Source: Cognataquiflexum aquatile (GTDB lineage: Bacteria; Bacteroidota; Bacteroidia; Cytophagales; Cyclobacteriaceae). Taken from it: a stretch of 64,000 nucleotides of DNA. The notes under the pieces are model-generated. The model was not told the DNA's origin, did not search any database, and saw only the letters and a list, made by a program, of their open reading frames with translations. Shown in pieces: positions 17,303-26,017 of this stretch. Within the stretch, counting starts at the first letter, position 1. Each line of letters starts with the position of its first letter. Location: the NCBI RefSeq assembly GCF_003316845.1, contig NZ_QMIK01000003.1, positions 531,492 to 595,491 of the forward strand, read 5' to 3'. The translations under genes and the position numbers were made by a program.

Positions 17303-18127
17303 TTGGCCGTGAATCCAGAAGAAAAAATCAAATCCCTGAGGCTTGCCAAAGGACTTACCCAACAGGAATTGTCAGACCAAAGCGGCATTTCCCTGCGGAC
17401 CATCCAAAGAATAGAAAACGGGGATGTCAAACCCAGCCTTTATTCTTTGAAGAAACTATCCGAGGTATTGGAAGTGGATTTGGTTGGCTTTTTTAAGGAT
17501 TCCGAGAAAAAAATCAATGTTCCAAATTCTAAACTTTCCAAAACCATGAATGGCTTATTTTCCTCTTTTACCTTGTACAGAATTCCCCTGTTAGGATCGC
17601 TTTCGCTTGTCGGATTGTCTATTTTGTCATTCTTGTTTTGGCCAGATGGAAGACCAAATGAAAGTCAACCATCCCAAAATTATGCCTTTGAAGTAGCCAC
17701 GGTGAATTGTGGGTCTGAGACGGAGTGCGATATTGAAGTGACCAAAAAAGATGCTTTGGGGAATATTCTGTGGCAAAAAACCTATGGCGGGACAAGTTAT
17801 GACAAGGCATCCCAAATCCTTCCCACCGAAAATGGCGGCTGTACGGTACTCGGTTCTACCAGTTCGTTTGGCGCAGGAAATTATGACGTGTTGCTCCTGA
17901 GTGTCGATGCATCAGGCGAGCTACTTTGGCAAAAAACGTATGGAGGATTTTTTAATGAATATGGAGAAAAATTTGAAGTCGCGGCTGATGCAAATGGTTA
18001 TTTGATTGCTGGCACCCAACAAACTTGTCCCGGTTCAAATGTATCCGCAGATTGCAGGGATTTCATCTGGAGTTTTGAGGTGGACGGAGAGGGGGAAGAA
18101 AAGGGAATGAAGCTGATCGGCGGATAA
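17303..18127 (+). CDS. Membrane-anchored XRE regulator with extracytoplasmic propeller-like repeats
   Basis: 274 residues. There is no ATG; a TTG at 17303 or GTG at 17309 must initiate. Residues about 8-62 are an XRE/Cro helix-turn-helix (LRLAKGLTQQELSDQSGIS, RTIQRIENG). Residues 92-113 form one TM helix. The remainder is outside the cytoplasm and contains two copies of LWQKTYGG (TSYDKASQILP... and FFNEYGEKFEVA...), typical of delta-60/propeller-like repeats found in secreted proteins. The two halves suggest a one-component regulator sensing an envelope signal. It is divergent from the CotH gene and closed by a terminator at 18153. Two short repeats cannot close a propeller alone, so it may be truncated or multimeric. 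Confidence 0.82.
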   Translation: MAVNPEEKIKSLRLAKGLTQQELSDQSGISLRTIQRIENGDVKPSLYSLKKLSEVLEVDLVGFFKDSEKKINVPNSKLSKTMNGLFSSFTLYRIPLLGSLSLVGLSILSFLFWPDGRPNESQPSQNYAFEVATVNCGSETECDIEVTKKDALGNILWQKTYGGTSYDKASQILPTENGGCTVLGSTSSFGAGNYDVLLLSVDASGELLWQKTYGGFFNEYGEKFEVAADANGYLIAGTQQTCPGSNVSADCRDFIWSFEVDGEGEEKGMKLIGG

Positions 18128-18152
18128 ATCCTTGGTTTTATACTAACAAGAT

Positions 18153-18199
18153 ACCCGGATATTGGAAGCCTCCTCAAGGATGGATTCCAAAATCCGGGT
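18153..18199 (+). terminator. Strong hairpin after the XRE regulator
   Basis: Fifteen-bp arms (ACCCGGATATTGGAA and TTCCAAAATCCGGGT) with a single mismatch and a 17-base loop, followed by a T-rich tract. Confidence 0.75.
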
Positions 18200-18327
18200 T
18201 ACATTTTATTGAGGAATGGAAAGGCACGGGGTCATTGGAACCAAAAAAACTCATCGATAAGGTTCACGTTTTTAGGCTAATTCGTTTAGCACAAATAATT
18301 CTTTTTACTTGAAAATTCCCTCAGGGC

Positions 18328-18355
18328 CTTTCGTGATACTTTCGTGAATATTTCG
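18328..18355 (+). promoter_or_regulatory. Direct repeats upstream of the response regulator
   Basis: CTTTCGTGATA, CTTTCGTGAATA and a partial TTTCG follow each other at 11-12 bp intervals, ending 26 bp before the start codon. Head-to-tail 11-bp repeats are typical binding sites of OmpR/PhoB-type dimers, so autoregulation is likely. Confidence 0.5.
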
Positions 18356-18380
18356 ATTTACTTTTATCGGTATTTACAAC

Positions 18381-19088
18381 ATGGTAATTATGAAAAAGGT
18401 ACTGGTAGTCGAAGATGACCCTAATATCAGCCAACTCATTCAGATTCATCTCAGGGACCTGGGCTATCAGATTCAGGTGGCTAACAATGGAAAGACCGGA
18501 TACGATCTTGCTTCTTCGGGTGCGTTTGACCTGATGATTTTGGATATCATGCTCCCTGAAATGGACGGTCTGAGTATCTGCCAAAAGCTCAGGGCATTGG
18601 ATAATTTCACTCCTATCCTGATGATCACAGCCAAATCCGAAGAAATCGATAAAGTAATGGGATTGGAATCGGGTGCCGATGATTACATCACCAAACCTTT
18701 CAAAATCAGGGAATTTATAGCCAGGGTCAAAGCCATCATGAGAAGGCAGGACCAATTTGTCCTCTTGAGCAACAGGAATGAGGATGCCGTGCGGTTTGAA
18801 AATCTGGAAATCGACGAAAAAAGGAGAAAAGTCTTATTGAACCAAAAAAGAATTGACCTGACTCCAAAAGAGTTTGATTTGCTGATGCTTCTGGCCAAAA
18901 GCCCCGGAAGAAGTTACAGCAGGTCAGAGCTTTTGGAACTGATCTGGGGATATGATTTCAGTGGCTATGAACACACTGTCAATGCCCACATCAACCGGCT
19001 GAGGTCAAAAATCGAAGTTGATGCCAACAATCCAAACTTTATATTGACAACATGGGGCATCGGTTACCGCTTCAATGACGAATGGTAA
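18381..19088 (+). CDS. OmpR-family response regulator
   Basis: 235 residues. Receiver domain 5-120: acidic pocket EDD (11-13), phospho-acceptor Asp55 (LMILDIMLPEMDG), Lys105 (DDYITKPF). C-terminal winged helix about 135-232, with LTPKEFDLLMLLAKSPG and TVNAHINRLRSKIE, ending GIGYRFNDEW. ATG 18381 is used; ATG 18390 (MKKVLVVEDD) is equally plausible. It overlaps its kinase by 14 bases, so the two are co-translated. The signal is unknown. Confidence 0.95.
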   Translation: MVIMKKVLVVEDDPNISQLIQIHLRDLGYQIQVANNGKTGYDLASSGAFDLMILDIMLPEMDGLSICQKLRALDNFTPILMITAKSEEIDKVMGLESGADDYITKPFKIREFIARVKAIMRRQDQFVLLSNRNEDAVRFENLEIDEKRRKVLLNQKRIDLTPKEFDLLMLLAKSPGRSYSRSELLELIWGYDFSGYEHTVNAHINRLRSKIEVDANNPNFILTTWGIGYRFNDEW

Positions 19089-20583
19089 AATCCCCTTAAG
19101 AATTAAATTAGATGGTATGAAAAGTCTATTTTGGAGAATATCCTTGGTTTTTACCTTAGTCATGATGGTGGTAGGCTTTGCGTATATCATGATCACTACA
19201 GTCGCATCCAAAAACTATTTTCTCGAAACCACACAAAAACTGAACGCTTCAGTAGCTGAATACCTGGTCAAAGAAGCGCCGCCTTTCAAAAACGGTAAAG
19301 TCAACGAAGAGGCTTTGGGTGTAATCATGCATTCCATGATGGCTGTCAATCCGAGCATTGAGGTGTTTCTTTTAGATCCTGAAGGGGAAATACTTTCCTT
19401 TGTGGTATTGGATTCCAAGGTCAAGCTCAAAAGGGTAGATGTCAAACCTGTAAAGGAGTTCATCGCATCCGGCGGTTCCAGGTTTGTTCTCGGAGATGAC
19501 CCAAGGGCAAATGGGTATCAGACCATTTTTTCTGCGACAGAGGTCATCGAAGATGGCAGACTTTTGGGGTATGTCTACATCACTTTGGCAAGCGAAAAAT
19601 TTGAAGAAGTAGCAGCAGGTCTATTGGGAAGTTATTGGCTCAAATTGACACTGAATTCTTTCTTGATCACGATGGTCATTTCATTGATCATTTCTTTGTT
19701 GCTGACGGCGCTGTTGACAAAGAACCTCCGGGAAATAGTCAAAACGGTAGGTAAGTTTAAAGATGGAGACCTTCAGGTAAGAATTCCCCAGATGAAAGCC
19801 AATTCTGAACTTTCCGTACTCGCCTCTACTTTCAACCAAATGGCAGACAATATTCTGCACAATATGGAGGAGCTCAAAAAAGTGGACAGCCTGAGGAGGG
19901 AATTGATCGCCAATGTATCCCATGACCTCCGCAATCCTTTGGCTGTGATCAACGGATACGTCGAAACCATGATGATCAAGGGTGATCAGCTTACTGAATC
20001 CGAAAGAGAGCAATACCTGAAAATCATCTCCGATTCCTCAGAAAGGCTCACCAAACTGGTAGCGGATTTGTTTGAACTCTCCAAACTGGAATCCGGTCAG
20101 ATGCAGTTAAAATTGGAGCCGTTCAGAATCCAGGAATTGCTTTTTGATGCCTGTCTTAAATTTGAACTTTTGGCCAAAGCCAAAAAAATAGACCTTGTCG
20201 CAGACATTTCCCCTTCCCTCCCTGTGGTGAAAGCAGATCTATATTTATTGGACAGGGTTATTCAAAACCTGATTGATAACGCCGTCAAATATTCTCCAGA
20301 AAACGGACAGATAATCCTCAAAGCATTTTATTGCCAGACCACTTACAAAGTCTGTGTCAGTATCAAAAACACCGGTTCGGGAATTCCCCAAAAAGACTTG
20401 GCCTCACTCTTTGAGAGGTATTATATGGTGGACAGGGATAAAAAAGGAATCGAAGGGTCAGGTTTGGGTTTGGCAATTGTCAAAAAAATATTGGAAGTCC
20501 ACGATTCAAACATCCAGGTCTTTTCTGATTCTTCCACATTTACCGAATTCGTTTTTGAACTTGATCCCATGAGGACCAATTAA
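19075..20583 (+). CDS. Sensor histidine kinase
   Basis: 502 residues. TM1 about 21-43, periplasmic sensor domain about 45-188 (single-CACHE-like, DPEGEILSFVVLDSK), TM2 190-214, HAMP 215-268, and dimerisation/phosphotransfer helix with His283 (ANVSHDLRNPLAVINGY). The ATPase domain carries QNLIDNAVKYSP (N box), GSGIPQKD (G1) and GSGLGLAIVKKI (G2). It partners with the response regulator it overlaps. An internal ATG at 19117 (MKSLFWRISLVF) could be the real start and would remove the overlap. Confidence 0.93.
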   Translation: MTNGKIPLRIKLDGMKSLFWRISLVFTLVMMVVGFAYIMITTVASKNYFLETTQKLNASVAEYLVKEAPPFKNGKVNEEALGVIMHSMMAVNPSIEVFLLDPEGEILSFVVLDSKVKLKRVDVKPVKEFIASGGSRFVLGDDPRANGYQTIFSATEVIEDGRLLGYVYITLASEKFEEVAAGLLGSYWLKLTLNSFLITMVISLIISLLLTALLTKNLREIVKTVGKFKDGDLQVRIPQMKANSELSVLASTFNQMADNILHNMEELKKVDSLRRELIANVSHDLRNPLAVINGYVETMMIKGDQLTESEREQYLKIISDSSERLTKLVADLFELSKLESGQMQLKLEPFRIQELLFDACLKFELLAKAKKIDLVADISPSLPVVKADLYLLDRVIQNLIDNAVKYSPENGQIILKAFYCQTTYKVCVSIKNTGSGIPQKDLASLFERYYMVDRDKKGIEGSGLGLAIVKKILEVHDSNIQVFSDSSTFTEFVFELDPMRTN

Positions 20584-20730
20584 AGGGAAAGGTTTTTAAA
20601 AGGCTTTAGGAATTATGAAACTTGGACTCTAACATGGATTCTTTACCATTCTTGAATGTAGGATTCCATTTTAAGCTAACCTGTTATAGGGCTGAAAAGA
20701 AATTACCTGACTTAAGCCCCTTCTTGAGAT

Positions 20731-20766
20731 AAAAAAAGGGAGATGAATCTTCATCCCCCGTTTTTT
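20731..20766 (+). terminator. Terminator after the two-component operon
   Basis: An A-run, then GGGAGATGA / TCATCCCCC (one mismatch) with a small loop, then a T-run. It lies 150 bases after the kinase stop. Confidence 0.75.
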
Positions 20767-20864
20767 ATAATAAATAGACCAAACAAAATGTTACATGTGC
20801 ATCCGCATTGTTGAACGTCCCCGACTAATTCCGAAATTTTCTACTATAAAACTGAACTCCATAT

Positions 20865-20980
20865 GTTTGAGGTGGGGAGGAATGACGGCGGACCGGGCCG
20901 GCCCAGGCCTTGTGCGCGGATAGGATTCTGCCGTCTTGGCTTTTTTGGCTACTTTTTTTGCTAAGAAAAAAAGTAGCTGT
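20865..20980. repeat. Dispersed intergenic repeat, copy 1
   Basis: Starts GTTTGAGGTGGGGAGGAATGA, continues with a GGCCGGCC-containing GC-rich core and CCTTGTG, and ends in a perfect 12-bp hairpin GCTACTTTTTTT / AAAAAAAGTAGC (20948-20977). The same elements in the same order occur at 26801-26966. It lies between convergent genes. Confidence 0.75.
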
Positions 20981-21067
20981 AAAATTGATTGACCGATTTC
21001 CTGAAGCCCCAAGAAAATCTTTATAGTTAATTTTGTTACGTGCATTCATGCGAATACTCATAAAATT

Positions 21068-21511
21068 TTATTCCAATAATGCATTTCCAAAAGGAATGGC
21101 TGCGGCTCCGCACCAGATGATACCGTGTGTAAACTTATCGTCTTTATTGCCCTGAAGTTCATAAAAATGAGCCCCCGGCCTGTTTGCCAATCCCAACAAC
21201 TGGAAACTCCCGCTTTCATTCAGCCTCAAAGAAGAGGAGGTAGACAGGTAGACAGTGACCGTACCGGTAGAAAACTTGGTAGTGAAATTGTCACTCAGAG
21301 AAATGTAAAATTTTCCCGCCTGATCCCTTACAAGTTGGACAGTTCCCCTTGTCCCTGCGCCGCTCTGGTTTGATAAGGTGCCGCTCTTGAGCACTTCAAG
21401 AGGGCCGGTTACCTCAACCATGTCATCATCCATCGGAATTTCTTCCGACATGTTTTCGCAGGACAGCAGAAAGGCCGTCATCAATACTAAAATCATACTT
21501 AAGTTTTTCAT
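21068..21511 (-). CDS. DM13-domain lipoprotein
   Basis: 147 residues. Lipobox LMTAFLLSCE (Cys18), then a DM13 domain (about 40-147): GTLSNQSGAGTRGTVQLV, SLSDNFTTKFSTGTVTVYLS, and the C-terminal signature HGIIWCGAAAIPFGNALL with the single conserved Cys. DM13 domains are predicted cytochrome-like or thiol electron carriers acting outside the cytoplasm; direct biochemistry is sparse. It is the last gene of a four-gene operon, 11 bases after the Crp/Fnr gene. Confidence 0.85.
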   Translation of the reverse strand: MKNLSMILVLMTAFLLSCENMSEEIPMDDDMVEVTGPLEVLKSGTLSNQSGAGTRGTVQLVRDQAGKFYISLSDNFTTKFSTGTVTVYLSTSSSLRLNESGSFQLLGLANRPGAHFYELQGNKDDKFTHGIIWCGAAAIPFGNALLE

Positions 21512-21522
21512 GTTGATATAGT

Positions 21523-22185
21523 TTAATGGTGAATATTTGACAGGCTTCTAAAAAGAATCCGGTCTCTTGAATAAATGATTTTCTTTTTGGTTTTAAGTTC
21601 ATTCATGACTGTAGTCACGGTTTGCCGGCTGGTATCGGCGAGTTTTGCAATGTCTTCATGGGACAGCCAAATTTTTAGCAAAGTTTCATCTCCAAATTTC
21701 TGACCTGCTTTTTGGGCAAGGTCCAGGAGAGTTTCCTTAATGCGGTAAGCCGCATCTTTGTTCAAAAGCCTTTTGTGCCGGAGATTTAATTTTTTAAAAT
21801 CCTCCAAAATAAGCGCTGATAGACCTGCAACCGAATTGGGATAGGTCTCCAAATTGATTTCGGAGAGTTTGATATAATGGACTTCGGTATCATCAGATAG
21901 GGTGATGGCAGAATTATTAAAATGTATTTCAGGATGGAATAAGGCGTCCCATTCACCAAAAATCTCTCCTTCAGTTTTGATGGCATGGATTACCTGTTCA
22001 CCGGACTCAGCCAATTCACACAGCTTCACAGAACCGCTTTTTACCATAAAAAGCTTGTTTGCCAAATCTCCCTGCCGGTATACTGTCTGGAATTTCCCCA
22101 GTTTCTTAAAGGGCAGAAACATCAATCCTGTTGGAAAGTCCTTTTTCCCGGAGGTATAATCGGATAATAAATTGATGTGATTCAT
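21523..22185 (-). CDS. Crp/Fnr family transcriptional regulator
   Basis: 220 residues. N-terminal cyclic-nucleotide-binding-like barrel (about 24-120: YRQGDLANKLFMVKSGSVKL, GEIFGEWDAL) and C-terminal helix-turn-helix (about 160-205: LSHEDIAKLADTSRQTVTTVMNEL). There is no N-terminal Cys cluster, so it is not an FNR-type iron-sulfur sensor. Its ATG overlaps the stop of the upstream outer membrane protein gene (ATGA), showing translational coupling. It probably controls this operon, possibly through the dyads at 23559 or 23720. Confidence 0.92.
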   Translation of the reverse strand: MNHINLLSDYTSGKKDFPTGLMFLPFKKLGKFQTVYRQGDLANKLFMVKSGSVKLCELAESGEQVIHAIKTEGEIFGEWDALFHPEIHFNNSAITLSDDTEVHYIKLSEINLETYPNSVAGLSALILEDFKKLNLRHKRLLNKDAAYRIKETLLDLAQKAGQKFGDETLLKIWLSHEDIAKLADTSRQTVTTVMNELKTKKKIIYSRDRILFRSLSNIHH

Positions 22186-23051
22186 TCTGTCGGAGGTTTG
22201 AGGTTATAAAAGACACCCAATCCAAAGACACCGCCTGAATAGATGTTTTTTCTATCAAACAGGAGGTCATTGAAATTGCGGTAAGTTAGACTCAGGTGGA
22301 ATTCTTTGTAGACCGGGGCGCTAAGACCCAAACTGTAACTTGTGTATTCCGTGCCGTCCCCTCTTACAAAATCAGTCACTTCGGTAATCTCGTCAACGGA
22401 AGTAAGTCCGTTCATCCGGACATTGAACCAAACTTTGTCGGCAATCTTATAACCCAATTCCACCCCAACAGCAAACTGATCGCTGAATGAAATCCCATCA
22501 TATTGTGTCCGATAATTGTATGACCCAAATAAGGATCCATAAAAAGGGATATCCCCCAATGCAAATGAAGTGGCCAATGTAGTCCAGACATTGAATTCCC
22601 CGTCTCCGCTCGGAAGATTGATTCTTTCAAAGTCGTTGACCGTACTGTTGGCAAAATTATTGGCCCTGCCAATCGGGATTTCGGGAGCGACGCTGATGGC
22701 CAAGGGAAAGTATTTCTTGAGCAAGGAATGTTTGAATTCCAGTCTCAGGTCGCCGAGTCCTGAGACAGTTTCGGTAGTTTCAAAACCGTTGAAGTTCTGC
22801 AAAGGCAGATTGGTGATGATGGTAAATTTGTCAGTCACCCCATATTCCCCATAAAAGACGATGCTTTGCTGGTGAAATCTGTTGGTAACGAGCCTTTCGC
22901 CATCAAGGGTGAAGTAATCCTTGGAATTAAATGACGAAAATGAGGTCTGGAAAAAACCTTCGCCTTTTGTTTTTGTCCATCCACTCTGACCACTTGCTTC
23001 CTGTACCACAAACACCAATGCCAAAATCTGGAAGAGTTTTATATTTTTCAT
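22182..23051 (-). CDS. Outer membrane beta-barrel protein in the DM13 operon
   Basis: Start placed at 23051 (MKNIKLFQILALVFVVQEASGQ, a signal peptide). The frame is open 32 codons upstream, but those overlap the preceding gene's terminal region and look non-coding. 289 residues of alternating amphipathic beta strands (GEGFFQTSFSSFNS, FKHSLLKKYFPLAISVAPEIPIG, LGDIPFYGSLFGSYNY), ending GVFGLGVFYNLK. It resembles transporter-like barrels of the phenol MetA-pathway type, but this is not certain. It lies between a DM13 gene (47 bases upstream) and the Crp/Fnr gene. Confidence 0.78.
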   Translation of the reverse strand: MKNIKLFQILALVFVVQEASGQSGWTKTKGEGFFQTSFSSFNSKDYFTLDGERLVTNRFHQQSIVFYGEYGVTDKFTIITNLPLQNFNGFETTETVSGLGDLRLEFKHSLLKKYFPLAISVAPEIPIGRANNFANSTVNDFERINLPSGDGEFNVWTTLATSFALGDIPFYGSLFGSYNYRTQYDGISFSDQFAVGVELGYKIADKVWFNVRMNGLTSVDEITEVTDFVRGDGTEYTSYSLGLSAPVYKEFHLSLTYRNFNDLLFDRKNIYSGGVFGLGVFYNLKPPTE

Positions 23052-23098
23052 GATGGGAGAGTTAAGCACCCCGGGTACTCCGGGATGCTGTTGGGTAA

Positions 23099-23542
23099 TT
23101 ATTGCAACCTTGCGTTTCCGAATGGAATGCCCACCGATCCGCACCAAAGTATGACATGGGAATATTTCCCTAAATCGGCTCCTGATGGTATTCTGAAGAA
23201 GTTTTCACCTGCATTTCGGACAGGACCTACCAACAATAAATTTGGATTGCCATTTCCCGGATCGGGAGTAAAAGTATCAGAGGTAGAGAGGTAAACCGTC
23301 ACAGTTCCCGTAGCCAAGGCTGTCCGGAAAGCATTGTTGAACGCCAAAAAAAACGTTCCTTGTGTATCGGTACCGATAGTGGCTGTACCTGTACTTCCTG
23401 CGCCGTTTTGATCTGTGAAAGTACCGGAACGCTGTACTGAAAGGGTCCCGTTTGGTAATGTAGAATCGATGATTATCGGATCTGTGTCATCGGAACATGC
23501 GGCAAAGATGACCACCGCTAGAAATAGGATTATTTTTTTCAT
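23099..23542 (-). CDS. DM13-domain lipoprotein, first gene of the operon
   Basis: Start chosen at 23542 (MKKIILFLAVVIFAACSD, lipobox Cys16); a further-upstream ATG would bury the signal peptide. 147 residues with the DM13 pattern GTFTDQNGAGSTGTATI, AFRTALATGTVTVYLSTS and YSHVILWCGSVGIPFGNARL. It is a paralogue of 21068-21511, sharing the WCG...PFGNA signature and the same length. It is likely an envelope electron-transfer or thiol protein. It is transcribed divergently from the GH127-like gene. Confidence 0.85.
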   Translation of the reverse strand: MKKIILFLAVVIFAACSDDTDPIIIDSTLPNGTLSVQRSGTFTDQNGAGSTGTATIGTDTQGTFFLAFNNAFRTALATGTVTVYLSTSDTFTPDPGNGNPNLLLVGPVRNAGENFFRIPSGADLGKYSHVILWCGSVGIPFGNARLQ

Positions 23543-23558
23543 GATAGTTTTGATTTTG

Positions 23559-23737
23559 TTTTGATCAAAATTGCCCATCAGTTATCACAAAAAAATCACG
23601 AAAAAGTAAAGTTTGAATTTTTCGTTTTCATAAAAGAAAATCCAATTGGGGAAGATCTAAATTCTTGGATGTTTTGTACGGAAAGCACCTATTTTTTTCA
23701 ATTTTCACTGAGTGCCATTTTGATAAAAATATATCAA
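23559..23737. promoter_or_regulatory. Candidate Crp/Fnr dyads upstream of the DM13 operon
   Basis: Two palindromes lie in the divergent promoter region: TTTTGATCAAAA (23559-23570), 17 bases before the first DM13 start, and TTGATA-N6-TATCAA (23720-23737), roughly midway between the DM13 and GH127 genes. The second has the TTGAT/ATCAA half-sites of Crp/Fnr operators. Binding by the operon-encoded regulator is inferred. Confidence 0.35.
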
Positions 23738-23875
23738 GTTGGAGAAAAAACACTGAAGATCGGATAAATTCTGCTTTCAGTCCCAATTTGTAGCCAAGGG
23801 TATATTCAATCTCTTTTTCTTTTTTTCAGAATGGAAATAATTAACTTGGAATACCCAAAATAATCTCTCCATCCT

Positions 23876-25993
23876 ATGAAGAAACTAGCCTGTTTTTTAA
23901 TCCTGAGCACCTTGTTTGTTGCATGTTCCCAAACTGACTCTTCTCAGGAATCCACTGTAAAATCCCATTATCTTGTCAACCGCGCACCATTGGAGCCCAC
24001 CCCTTACCTTGAACTGCCCCTCGGAAGTATCAAGGCCGAAGGTTGGCTGCAGGACCAACTTCAGCGGATGGCCAAAGGACTGACCGGACACCTGGACGAG
24101 GTTTACCCCGAGGTGGTAGGTGCGCGCAATGGATGGCTTGGCGGAGATGGAGATGGATGGGAACGGGGTCCCTATTGGATAGATGGTCTGTTGCCATTGG
24201 CTTATATCCTCGATGATGAACGCCTCAAGGAAAAAGCACAAACCTGGATTGAGTGGACGCTGAACAATCAGGCGGAATCCGGCTACCTTGGACCAATTCC
24301 TTTTGAAACCGAACCGGAAACCGAAAAAGGAATCCAAAAAGGGCCAAGGGAGGATTGGTGGCCGAAAATGGTCATGCTCAAAGTCCTGCAGCAATACTAT
24401 CAGGCTACAGGCGATGAACGGGTAATAGCTGCTTTGACCAAATATTTCCAATACCAATTAAAGACCCTCCCTGAAAAACCGCTGGATTATCTTTCCCTTT
24501 GGGCAAACCGCAGGGCAGGAGATAACCTGATGGTCGTCTATTGGCTGTATAATATCACCGGAGATGCATTCCTGTTGGAATTGGGGGATTTGATTCAGGA
24601 ACAGACTTTTCCCTGGCAGCAGATTTTTACCAATGCAGAAAATGCGGTCCAATTTCAGGATATCTGGCATTACAATAAAATCAAGCGCTTTCCTTTTGAT
24701 CGGGAAGAAATCGGGAACCTGACCCTGTCAAAAGTCCCCGGACTGCATACCGTCAATGTCGCCCAAAGCCTCAAGCAGCCGATGGTTTATTTCCAAAAAA
24801 GCAAAGACTCCCAAGCTTTGCCTGCTGTCAAAAAAGCACTTCAAGACCTTCAGCAATATCACGGGCAGGCACAGGGAATGTATGGAGGCGATGAACCCCT
24901 GCACGGAAATAATCCTGTTCAGGGAGTTGAGTTGTGCTCCATCGCCGAAGAAATGTTTTCTCTGGAAACCATTCTCAAGATAACCGGCGACATGGAATTT
25001 GCGGACCTGCTTGAAAAAATCACCTACAACGCCCTCCCGACTCAGGTTTCGGATGATTACCAGACAAGGCAATATTTCCAAGCCGCCAACCAGGTAGAAC
25101 TCACCGATCAGCTTGAAACTTCCTATGAGAAAACCAACCATGAGGGGACGGATTTTGTGTTTGGGGTGCTCTCCGGTTATCCTTGCTGCACGACCAACAT
25201 GCACCAGTCTTGGCCAAAATTTGTACAGAACCTATTCTATGCGACGCCGGATGGAGGAGTGGCTGCTTTGCTATATGCCCCGAGCAGCGTAGAAATGACC
25301 GTTGGCCATGGAGCCACGCTCAAAATCAAAGAAACCACCGGATTTCCTTTTCGTGAAACCATCCATTTCGACATGGAGCTTTCGGAAGAGGCATCTTTCC
25401 CTTTTCACCTCAGGATTCCGGCTTGGTCCCATAATCCCAAAATTGAGGTCAATGGGACCGAAGAGAAATTTGAAGTTACCGGCCAAGTGGCTGTGCTGAA
25501 TCGGACTTGGAAGAGTGGTGACAAGGTTACTTTGACCTTGCCTATGGAATTGAAGTACTCAACCTGGTATCGGGACTTGGTTTCTATTGAAAGAGGACCT
25601 TTGGTTTTCAGTTTGAAGATCGAATCTGAAAATAAAATCAAAGACAGAAAAGACCGATTCCGTGCCTTTTGGGAAGTTTTTCCGAAAAGCGATTGGAATT
25701 TTGCCCTTGAAGCCAACACCCTTTCAAACCTGAGCAGCAATATCGAAATCATCGAAAATGACTGGAACGGTGAATTTCCATGGAATCTGGAAAACGCGCC
25801 TATCGAGCTGAGATTAAAAGGTGTTCATATACCGGAATGGAGAACCGTCAAAAGTGCGCCACAGCTCCCGGAAAACCTGCCTAAAAGCATGTCTTTGAAT
25901 GAAGTAACCCAAAGGCAAAAGGAGATTACTCTTGTTCCTTATGGCTGCACAACGCTCAGGATCACAGAATTTCCGGTCGTCAAAGTAGAATGA
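23876..25993 (+). CDS. DUF1680/GH127-like glycoside hydrolase, lipoprotein
   Basis: 705 residues, lipobox LSTLFVACSQ (Cys17). An (alpha/alpha)6-barrel region opens with PLGSIKAEGWLQDQL and WERGPYWIDGLLPLAYIL. VELCSIAEEMFSLE contains candidate acidic residues, and GYPCCTTNMHQSWP holds Cys437-Cys438, corresponding to the catalytic or zinc-binding cysteine region of GH127 beta-L-arabinofuranosidases. C-terminal beta domains follow. Expected to trim plant or algal glycans in the periplasm; the exact sugar is unknown. It stands near a sulfatase (29477), consistent with polysaccharide use. Confidence 0.88.
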   Translation: MKKLACFLILSTLFVACSQTDSSQESTVKSHYLVNRAPLEPTPYLELPLGSIKAEGWLQDQLQRMAKGLTGHLDEVYPEVVGARNGWLGGDGDGWERGPYWIDGLLPLAYILDDERLKEKAQTWIEWTLNNQAESGYLGPIPFETEPETEKGIQKGPREDWWPKMVMLKVLQQYYQATGDERVIAALTKYFQYQLKTLPEKPLDYLSLWANRRAGDNLMVVYWLYNITGDAFLLELGDLIQEQTFPWQQIFTNAENAVQFQDIWHYNKIKRFPFDREEIGNLTLSKVPGLHTVNVAQSLKQPMVYFQKSKDSQALPAVKKALQDLQQYHGQAQGMYGGDEPLHGNNPVQGVELCSIAEEMFSLETILKITGDMEFADLLEKITYNALPTQVSDDYQTRQYFQAANQVELTDQLETSYEKTNHEGTDFVFGVLSGYPCCTTNMHQSWPKFVQNLFYATPDGGVAALLYAPSSVEMTVGHGATLKIKETTGFPFRETIHFDMELSEEASFPFHLRIPAWSHNPKIEVNGTEEKFEVTGQVAVLNRTWKSGDKVTLTLPMELKYSTWYRDLVSIERGPLVFSLKIESENKIKDRKDRFRAFWEVFPKSDWNFALEANTLSNLSSNIEIIENDWNGEFPWNLENAPIELRLKGVHIPEWRTVKSAPQLPENLPKSMSLNEVTQRQKEITLVPYGCTTLRITEFPVVKVE

Positions 25994-26017
25994 ACCATGG
26001 AATATTGCGTTTTTGGT

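Noticed and set aside
20791..21061. Minus-strand frames of 78-84 residues near the DM13 operon
   Set aside because: They lie in the intergenic repeat copy 1 and its poly-T hairpin.
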